A DNA stretch of 19,204 nucleotides, taken from assembly GCA_964519355.1 (NCBI GenBank), contig CAZFJW010000022.1, positions 1 to 19,204 of the forward strand, read 5' to 3'. The notes under the pieces were generated by a model. It worked only from the letters and a program-made list of their open reading frames with translations, made no database searches and was not told the DNA's origin. The position numbers were made by a program, and so were the translations under genes. How positions within the stretch are numbered: the first letter of the stretch is position 1; every line of letters starts with the position of its first letter. The DNA comes from CAZBEA01 sp964519355 (lineage in GTDB: Bacteria; Patescibacteriota; Microgenomatia; Levybacterales; GWA1-39-11). Positions 14,652 through 19,204 of this stretch are shown here, piece after piece.

Positions 14652-15716
14652 ATGAGTGCACAAAAAGCGTCATCAATGGCCGAATTAATGGCTTCGCATG
14701 GCTCACAGGTTCGTGGTCTTCAAAAGGGCGATGAAGTTGAGGGAACTGTCAAAAAATTAACACCGCAAGAAATACTTCTTGATATTGGTTCCAAAGGGGA
14801 TGCTCTTGTTCTCGAATTTGACAAGCAAAATCTTGAAAATCTTCTTTCATATTTAAAACTTGGTGATAAAGTAAAAGCGGTGGTTCTTTCTCCTGAAGCT
14901 GAAGAAGGATTCCCTGTTGTTTCACTCCGTCGTACATTAGAAACTCTCATATTCGACAAATTCAAAAATCTGGCAGAAAAGAAAGAAACATTCCCAATCA
15001 AAATTACAGATGTAACAAGAGGAGGGTATTTTGTAGTAACAGATGAAGGAATTAAGGGCTTTTTACCATATTCACAAATTTTATCTGATCAAGAAAAACT
15101 TTTAGGTTCAACAATTAACGCCCGCATCATCGAATTTGATAAGGAGAAGAAAAGAGTTATTTTTTCAGAAAAGGCGCTCTTTTACGTAACAGAGCCTCGT
15201 GAGATTGCATCCCTTGTTAAATCCCGTGACGCTGTTGAAGTAAAGATAACAACAATTACTCCGTATGGTGCATATTGTGTCATAGAACCGAAAAAAGATA
15301 TGAAGATTGAAGGATTTATTCATATCTCAGAACTTTCACATGATAGAGTTGAGGATGTTGGGTCTGTTGTTAAGAAAGGCGACACGCTTCAAGCAGAGGT
15401 TTTGGATATCGATTATGACTCAAGACGTGTAAACCTTTCAATAAAACGACTTGCAAAGGATTCATTTGACGACATTCAGAAAAAGTACAAAGTCGAAGAA
15501 AAGATCAAAGGAACTGTTACTGATGTTAGAACTCGCGGAATAACTCTAAAGATTAATGGTGAGGTTTCAGGGTTCATTTCTGCATCAAAGATTCCCTCAT
15601 CAAAGACTTATAAGGTGGGAGACATAGTAGAGTGCGAAATTGTTGAATTTGATGCTCGAAAACGCCATATTGTTGTATCTCCTGTGCTAACTGCGATTCC
15701 ACTTGGATATCGATAA
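14652..15716 (+). CDS. rpsA: S1-domain RNA-binding protein, bS1-like
   Basis: 354 residues with four S1 (OB-fold) repeats at roughly 24-94, 111-174, 192-265 and 281-344. The third is the most canonical (ITPYGAYCVIEP, GFIHISELSHDRVEDV, then a VNLSIKRL end); the first and fourth are more diverged. bS1 binds mRNA and helps unstructured leaders enter the ribosome. The four-domain size matches the short S1 of Gram-positive and CPR bacteria rather than the six-domain E. coli form. A general S1-domain RNA-binding factor cannot be excluded. The start is supported by AAGGGGG 9 nt upstream and by the promoter at 14589-14617. radA follows after an 83-nt gap containing an inverted repeat. Confidence 0.85.
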   Translation: MSAQKASSMAELMASHGSQVRGLQKGDEVEGTVKKLTPQEILLDIGSKGDALVLEFDKQNLENLLSYLKLGDKVKAVVLSPEAEEGFPVVSLRRTLETLIFDKFKNLAEKKETFPIKITDVTRGGYFVVTDEGIKGFLPYSQILSDQEKLLGSTINARIIEFDKEKKRVIFSEKALFYVTEPREIASLVKSRDAVEVKITTITPYGAYCVIEPKKDMKIEGFIHISELSHDRVEDVGSVVKKGDTLQAEVLDIDYDSRRVNLSIKRLAKDSFDDIQKKYKVEEKIKGTVTDVRTRGITLKINGEVSGFISASKIPSSKTYKVGDIVECEIVEFDARKRHIVVSPVLTAIPLGYR

Positions 15717-15720
15717 AGGT

Positions 15721-15784
15721 TAGTAGCTAGTAGCTTGATACTAGACAAAAAGGCTTTATTCCCTCACTCGTGCCCAGCTACTAG
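15721..15784 (+). repeat. Inverted repeat with tandem TAGTAGC units between rpsA and radA
   Basis: Two tandem TAGTAGC units (15721-15734) begin the element. CTAGTAGCT (15727-15735) is the perfect complement of AGCTACTAG (15776-15784), with 40 nt between. CTAGTA (15727-15732) can alternatively pair with TACTAG (15739-15744) across a 6-nt loop, so two mutually exclusive hairpins are possible. No T run follows, so it does not look like an intrinsic terminator. It may be an intergenic repeat family member or a regulatory structure. Confidence 0.6.
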
Positions 15785-15799
15785 TTCCTAAATACTTCT

Positions 15800-17158
15800 A
15801 TGACAAAAGATATATCATTTGTTTGTTCCTCGTGCGGATTTGATAGTAAAAAATGGTATGGTAAGTGTCCCGAGTGTGGAGAGTGGAACACATTTAAAGA
15901 ATTTGCAATCCCAAGTATTCAAGGTCTTAAAAAATCATCACTCGCAAAAAAGAATAATGCAGCTTTTGCTCCGCAAGCAGCTTTGCCCAAAAGGCTTTCT
16001 GAAATAAAAATATCAGATACAAAAAGACTTTCAACACAATTTAATGAGTTTGATAGGGTTCTTGGGGGAGAAGAGGGAAGTCAGGGGATTGTTCCAGGCT
16101 CAATTATTCTCCTTTCAGGTGATCCAGGAGTTGGTAAGTCTACCGTTCTTCTTCAAATTGCATTTAACTTAGCTCGCACGGGTAAGAAAATTCTCTATAT
16201 CTCCGGTGAAGAATCTGATGGACAAATACGACTTCGTGCAGAGAGAATCAGTTCGGGGAAAAAACTTCCTGAAGAGTTTTTTCTTTTTGCGAACACTAAA
16301 ATTGAGGAAATAATGCATGTTATCGGGCAGAACGAATTTGATCTTGTTATTCTTGATTCTATCCAAACCGTTTCATCAGAATATGTTCCGGGATTTCCGG
16401 GATCTGTAGCGCAGGTTCGATATGTTACAAATCAGCTTGTTCAGATTGGTAAAACTCTTAATATTCCAATAATTCTTGTAGGACATGTTACAAAGGAGGG
16501 AATTGTTGCTGGGCCAATGATGCTTTCTCACATGGTTGACACTGTTTTATATCTTGAAGGGGAGAGCGTTAGCGGAACAAGAATTTTAAGATGTCATAAA
16601 AATAGGTTCGGAGATACAACAGAAGTTGGAATCTTTATTATGGATGAAAATGGACTTGTAGAACTCAAAGATGCTTCTTCATTTTTTATAGATAAAGCAA
16701 ATAAAAAAGTTCCAGGTGCTTGTTTTACCGTGATACTTGAGGGTACGAGGCCGTTGGTTCTTGAAATCCAGGCATTAACCGTTCCTACAAATTTATCATT
16801 TCCCAGAAGAACAGCATCGGGAATTAGTGAAAAAAGACTTGAGATAATTTTGGCTATTTTACAAAAACACGTTCATCTTCCTCTTGATCGTCTGGATGTC
16901 TATATTAATGTTGCCGGAGGAATGAATGTGAAAGAACCATCTGCAGATCTTGCGGTGTGTCTTGCAATTGCAGCAAGTGTAAAAGGAAAAGTATTAAATA
17001 ATACTGTTGCATGTGGTGAAGTGGGGCTTTTGGGGGAAATAAAACCTGTGACAAATCTTGCAAAAAGAAAAAAAGAAGCAGTAAAGTTTGGATTTACTAA
17101 TATGTTTTCCTATGAATCCGCTACTGAACTTGCTATACTATTGCAAAAGACAGTATGA
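15800..17158 (+). CDS. radA: DNA repair protein RadA (Sms), branch-migration ATPase
   Basis: 452 residues, full length. It acts in recombination: a DnaB-like helicase that extends D-loops and processes branched intermediates. Domains: an N-terminal C4 zinc finger (Cys9, Cys12, Cys23, Cys26), a RecA-like ATPase with Walker A GDPGVGKST (107-115) and Walker B LVILD (182-186), the RadA-specific KNRFG motif (267-271), and a C-terminal Lon-protease-like domain (from about 310) without need for peptidase activity. All diagnostic motifs are intact. No Shine-Dalgarno sequence precedes the ATG, and a possible -10-like TAAATA (15789-15794) is weak; readthrough from rpsA is possible. The stop codon overlaps the next gene by 4 nt (ATGA). 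Confidence 0.97.
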   Translation: MTKDISFVCSSCGFDSKKWYGKCPECGEWNTFKEFAIPSIQGLKKSSLAKKNNAAFAPQAALPKRLSEIKISDTKRLSTQFNEFDRVLGGEEGSQGIVPGSIILLSGDPGVGKSTVLLQIAFNLARTGKKILYISGEESDGQIRLRAERISSGKKLPEEFFLFANTKIEEIMHVIGQNEFDLVILDSIQTVSSEYVPGFPGSVAQVRYVTNQLVQIGKTLNIPIILVGHVTKEGIVAGPMMLSHMVDTVLYLEGESVSGTRILRCHKNRFGDTTEVGIFIMDENGLVELKDASSFFIDKANKKVPGACFTVILEGTRPLVLEIQALTVPTNLSFPRRTASGISEKRLEIILAILQKHVHLPLDRLDVYINVAGGMNVKEPSADLAVCLAIAASVKGKVLNNTVACGEVGLLGEIKPVTNLAKRKKEAVKFGFTNMFSYESATELAILLQKTV

Positions 17159-17916
17159 AAAAAGAACAGAAAAGAGACCAGGAAAGTATAAAAAAAGTAC
17201 CCGTTTCTCGTGTTATGCTTCCTCAGAAGGTGATTCTTCAAATCGCAGACGAAGTTGGAAAAAGAGTAACTCATAGCATCATGCGCTCACGCAATCAAGA
17301 GAAAGAACAGCAAGCAGTAGACAATCCAAAAGTTCTTGATACCTCAGCTATTATTGACGGAAGAATATTTGAACTTATAAAAATGGGGATTTTCTATGGG
17401 GATTTCGTAGTTTTAGAAGGAGTTTTGGAAGAGCTGAAGACCATTGCTGATTCAAAAGATGAGACAAAACGCGAGCGGGGTAGAAGAGCATTGTCAGATC
17501 TTGATCGTGCGAAAAAACAAAAAGGATCAAAATTCCATATTCAAAGAAGTGGAAGAGAGGAAAAGGCTGTAGACGAGCAAGTCATTTTTTATGCGAAGAA
17601 AAAAAGAGGCAGAATATTAACCTGTGACTACAATCTTTCTCAAAAAGCCCGAATTGAAGATGTTGTATCAATTAATTTATATGAAATGGCAAATGTTTTA
17701 AAGACGACTGCTGTTCCAGGTGAGGAATTTTATGTAAAAGTCATTCAAAAAGGAAAAGGAAAAGGTCAGGGAGTTGGATATCTTCCAGATGGCACGATGA
17801 TAGTTGTTGAAGAGGGTATTAATGAATTGGGAAACACCATTCAAGTTATGATTTCAAGAATACTTCAGACTGACAACGGTAAAATATTATTTGCAACAAT
17901 AAAAGCTGGCAAGTAG
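17155..17916 (+). CDS. PIN-TRAM domain protein, YacL-like without the membrane helices
   Basis: 253 residues. A basic N-terminal region of about 55 residues is followed by a PIN nuclease-like domain starting at KVLDTSAIIDGRIFELI. Acidic residues are Asp62, Glu92/Glu93, Asp140 (VDEQVI) and Asp158 (LTCDYNLS), as expected for metal-dependent RNase chemistry. A TRAM RNA-binding domain (about 186-253, PGEEFYVKVI, then GQGVGYLPDGTMIVVEEG) ends the protein. Firmicutes YacL has the same PIN-TRAM core but carries N-terminal membrane helices and lies near radA and disA; the helices are missing here and there is no disA between. The ATG overlaps the radA stop, implying translational coupling. The actual RNA target is unknown. 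Confidence 0.92.
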   Translation: MKKEQKRDQESIKKVPVSRVMLPQKVILQIADEVGKRVTHSIMRSRNQEKEQQAVDNPKVLDTSAIIDGRIFELIKMGIFYGDFVVLEGVLEELKTIADSKDETKRERGRRALSDLDRAKKQKGSKFHIQRSGREEKAVDEQVIFYAKKKRGRILTCDYNLSQKARIEDVVSINLYEMANVLKTTAVPGEEFYVKVIQKGKGKGQGVGYLPDGTMIVVEEGINELGNTIQVMISRILQTDNGKILFATIKAGK

Positions 17917-17990
17917 TCTCCAGAAACACTTTAAATAGATAGATTTTCGAAAAATTGGCCTCATTTACCTCTTTTCAACACACATCAATT

Positions 17991-17999
17991 TGGTATAAT
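17991..17999 (+). promoter_or_regulatory. Extended -10 promoter for pyk (TGGTATAAT)
   Basis: A perfect TATAAT (17994-17999) is preceded by the TGn extension. The -35 region is weak (TTTTCA, 17972-17977, 16-nt spacer). Transcription would start near 18006, giving a leader of about 58 nt before the ATG at 18064. Confidence 0.6.
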
Positions 18000-18010
18000 T
18001 ATAAATAGTT

Positions 18011-18046
18011 GAATCCATAGGGTTTTCTGTGTGGGTTCTTTTTTTT
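18011..18046 (+). terminator. Terminator-like hairpin plus T8 inside the pyk leader
   Basis: GAATCCATA (18011-18019) pairs with TGTGGGTTC (18030-18038) as a 9-bp stem with two G-T wobbles and a 10-nt loop. Eight T residues (18039-18046) follow directly. It lies between the extended -10 box and the pyk ATG. It could attenuate pyk transcription, or terminate the rpsA-radA-PIN transcripts about 120 nt after the PIN-TRAM stop. Confidence 0.6.
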
Positions 18047-18063
18047 CTTTCAAACGTAATTTC

Positions 18064-19204
18064 ATGAACAAGCTTACAAAAATCGTTGCTACCATTGGTC
18101 CTTCGTCCGAAGATCCAGATATGCTCAGAGCGCTCCTTCTTTCAGGAGTAGATGTGGTGCGTTTTAACCTTAAACACAATGAAATACCATGGCACGCAGC
18201 ACTTGTTGATACTGTCAAAAAAATTGCCAAAGAGGAAGAGTTATCAATTGGTACACTTATTGATCTTCAAGGTCCAGAGGTGCGAACGAGGGTATTTACA
18301 AATGATGGAGAGATACCTCTTAAAATTGGTGACAAAGTAATTCTTTCCACCGAGAAAGAACCAAAGTCTCAAAACACGTTTACTGTTACTCAGCCCGAAG
18401 TACTAGGCTACCTAGAAAAGGAACAGAAAGTGGTTGTGGACGATGGGAGACTGCATTTTATAGTGGATGCTCCTGGTAAGAACAAGGTGACTCTTATTTC
18501 TCTTTCTGATGGGGTTTTGAAAAATAGAAAGACCATGAATGTTCCCGGCGCTCTTTTTCCTCTACAGGTGCTTAATAAAAAGGATATCGAGGCGATTGAG
18601 ATGGCAGCGAGTCATCACGTTGACTATATAGCGCTATCTTTTGTCAGAACTGCAGAAGATATTTTGACTTTAAAAAAGATGATGGAAGAAAAGGGAGTGG
18701 ATGCCAGAGTTATTTCTAAAATTGAAACACAGAGTGCTCTTGATAACATCGATGAGATCGTGGCTGCCTCAGAGGGCATTATGGTCGCACGAGGAGATCT
18801 TGGGGTAGAGATTCCAATGGAACAGGTGCCGTTCTATCAAAAGGAAATTATTAAAAAGTGTCTTGAGAGGGGAATTCCAGTCATCACAGCTACTCAGATG
18901 TTGCATTCTATGATTGATAGGTCATATCCCACAAGAGCTGAAGTTTCAGATATCGCAAATGCCGCATACGATTTTACCGATGCAGTTATGCTCTCAGAGG
19001 AGACTGCTGCTGGGAAATATCCGCTCGAAGCAGTCAAAACGCAAGCTCAGACTGTTGCTTTTAGTGAAAAGCGCGTAGCAATAACAGATACAAGATCGTT
19101 ATATGATTATCTTATTCGCGGCTGTGAAGAGATGCTATGTGATTCGGCATATAACATGGTCTTGCAGCTTCACTATCAAGATCAGCCGATTGGAGGATTT
19201 ATTG
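18064..19204 (+). CDS. pyk: Pyruvate kinase, truncated by the window end
   Basis: The first 380 residues of a protein normally about 470-480 long. It transfers phosphate from phosphoenolpyruvate to ADP, the last step of glycolysis. Motifs: KIVATIGPSS (6-15), VVRFNLKHN (31-39, Arg33, Asn35), LIDLQGPEVRT (65-75, Asp67, Arg74), DDGR, SKIE with catalytic Lys219 and metal ligand Glu221, MVARGDLGVE with Asp245, ATQMLHSMI with Thr277, TRAEVSDIANAAYDFTDAVM, and SEETAAGKYP. NFSHG of most pyruvate kinases reads NLKHN, and DTKGPE reads DLQGPE. The ATG at 18064 fits the conserved N-terminus. There is no Shine-Dalgarno sequence; the leader holds a hairpin with a T8 tract. Confidence 0.95.
   Translation, partial: MNKLTKIVATIGPSSEDPDMLRALLLSGVDVVRFNLKHNEIPWHAALVDTVKKIAKEEELSIGTLIDLQGPEVRTRVFTNDGEIPLKIGDKVILSTEKEPKSQNTFTVTQPEVLGYLEKEQKVVVDDGRLHFIVDAPGKNKVTLISLSDGVLKNRKTMNVPGALFPLQVLNKKDIEAIEMAASHHVDYIALSFVRTAEDILTLKKMMEEKGVDARVISKIETQSALDNIDEIVAASEGIMVARGDLGVEIPMEQVPFYQKEIIKKCLERGIPVITATQMLHSMIDRSYPTRAEVSDIANAAYDFTDAVMLSEETAAGKYPLEAVKTQAQTVAFSEKRVAITDTRSLYDYLIRGCEEMLCDSAYNMVLQLHYQDQPIGGFI

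Noticed and set aside
30..17916. Possible use of TGA as a sense codon (Gly code of some CPR lineages)
   Set aside because: The genes at 880-1377 and 15800-17158 end naturally in TGA at the expected length, and conserved genes contain no internal TGA.
17985..18230. Minus-strand frame across the pyk start
   Set aside because: It is antisense to the conserved pyruvate kinase N-terminus and to the promoter and hairpin.
1..19204. CRISPR arrays, tRNA/rRNA genes, transposases, toxin-antitoxin pairs or phage genes
   Set aside because: No regularly spaced repeats, cloverleaf-like segments or recognisable mobile-element proteins were seen. The PIN protein is of the PIN-TRAM type with a radA neighbour, not a VapC toxin with an antitoxin.

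Overview
The window reads like a chromosomal piece of a Patescibacteria/CPR bacterium, most likely of the Microgenomates type. This is an inference from gene style, not from a marker gene. The clues are secreted and membrane proteins with Thr-Pro linkers, a short four-domain S1 protein, compact spacing, AT-rich sequence, and many start codons directly downstream of -10 boxes with no Shine-Dalgarno sequence. TGA is a normal stop here (it ends the gene at 880-1377 and radA), so the Gly-TGA code of Gracilibacteria/Absconditabacteria does not apply.

Layout. Positions 1-5840 (+) form an envelope cassette: a lipoprotein-like protein (30-818), a membrane-anchored paralogue (880-1377) and a very large secreted Cys/Asp/Thr-Pro-rich protein (1374-5312). 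The C-terminus of that large protein continues at 5334-5840 behind two compensating frameshifts. Positions 5861-7117 (-) hold pth and gpmA. Positions 7214-10636 (+) encode a giant polytopic membrane protein of unknown function. Positions 10639-13155 (-) hold enolase, a small M50 (site-2-type) protease and an unknown single-pass membrane protein. Positions 13239-14581 (+) hold a YdjM/DUF457-like membrane protein and a SIMPL-domain protein. Positions 14652-17916 (+) hold an S1-domain protein (rpsA-like), radA and a PIN-TRAM protein. From 18064 to the window end lies a truncated pyruvate kinase.

How the genes fit together. gpmA, eno and pyk are the three consecutive lower-glycolysis enzymes (3-phosphoglycerate to pyruvate), each apparently with its own promoter. 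pth and the S1 protein serve translation. radA and the PIN-TRAM gene form a translationally coupled pair resembling the Firmicutes radA-yacL neighbourhood. The remaining genes are envelope proteins, several of unknown function.

Points for a second look: nine start codons sit 6-9 nt after a -10 box, which implies widespread leaderless transcription; a 77-bp block is nearly identical between two otherwise diverged paralogues; the large secreted protein has a compensated double frameshift; a terminator-like hairpin with a T8 tract lies in the pyk leader; GpmA lacks the usual second active-site His; and pyruvate kinase has a Lys in its K+ site. I saw no tRNA, rRNA, CRISPR array, insertion sequence or integrase. 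There is no gene-free stretch longer than 300 bases.
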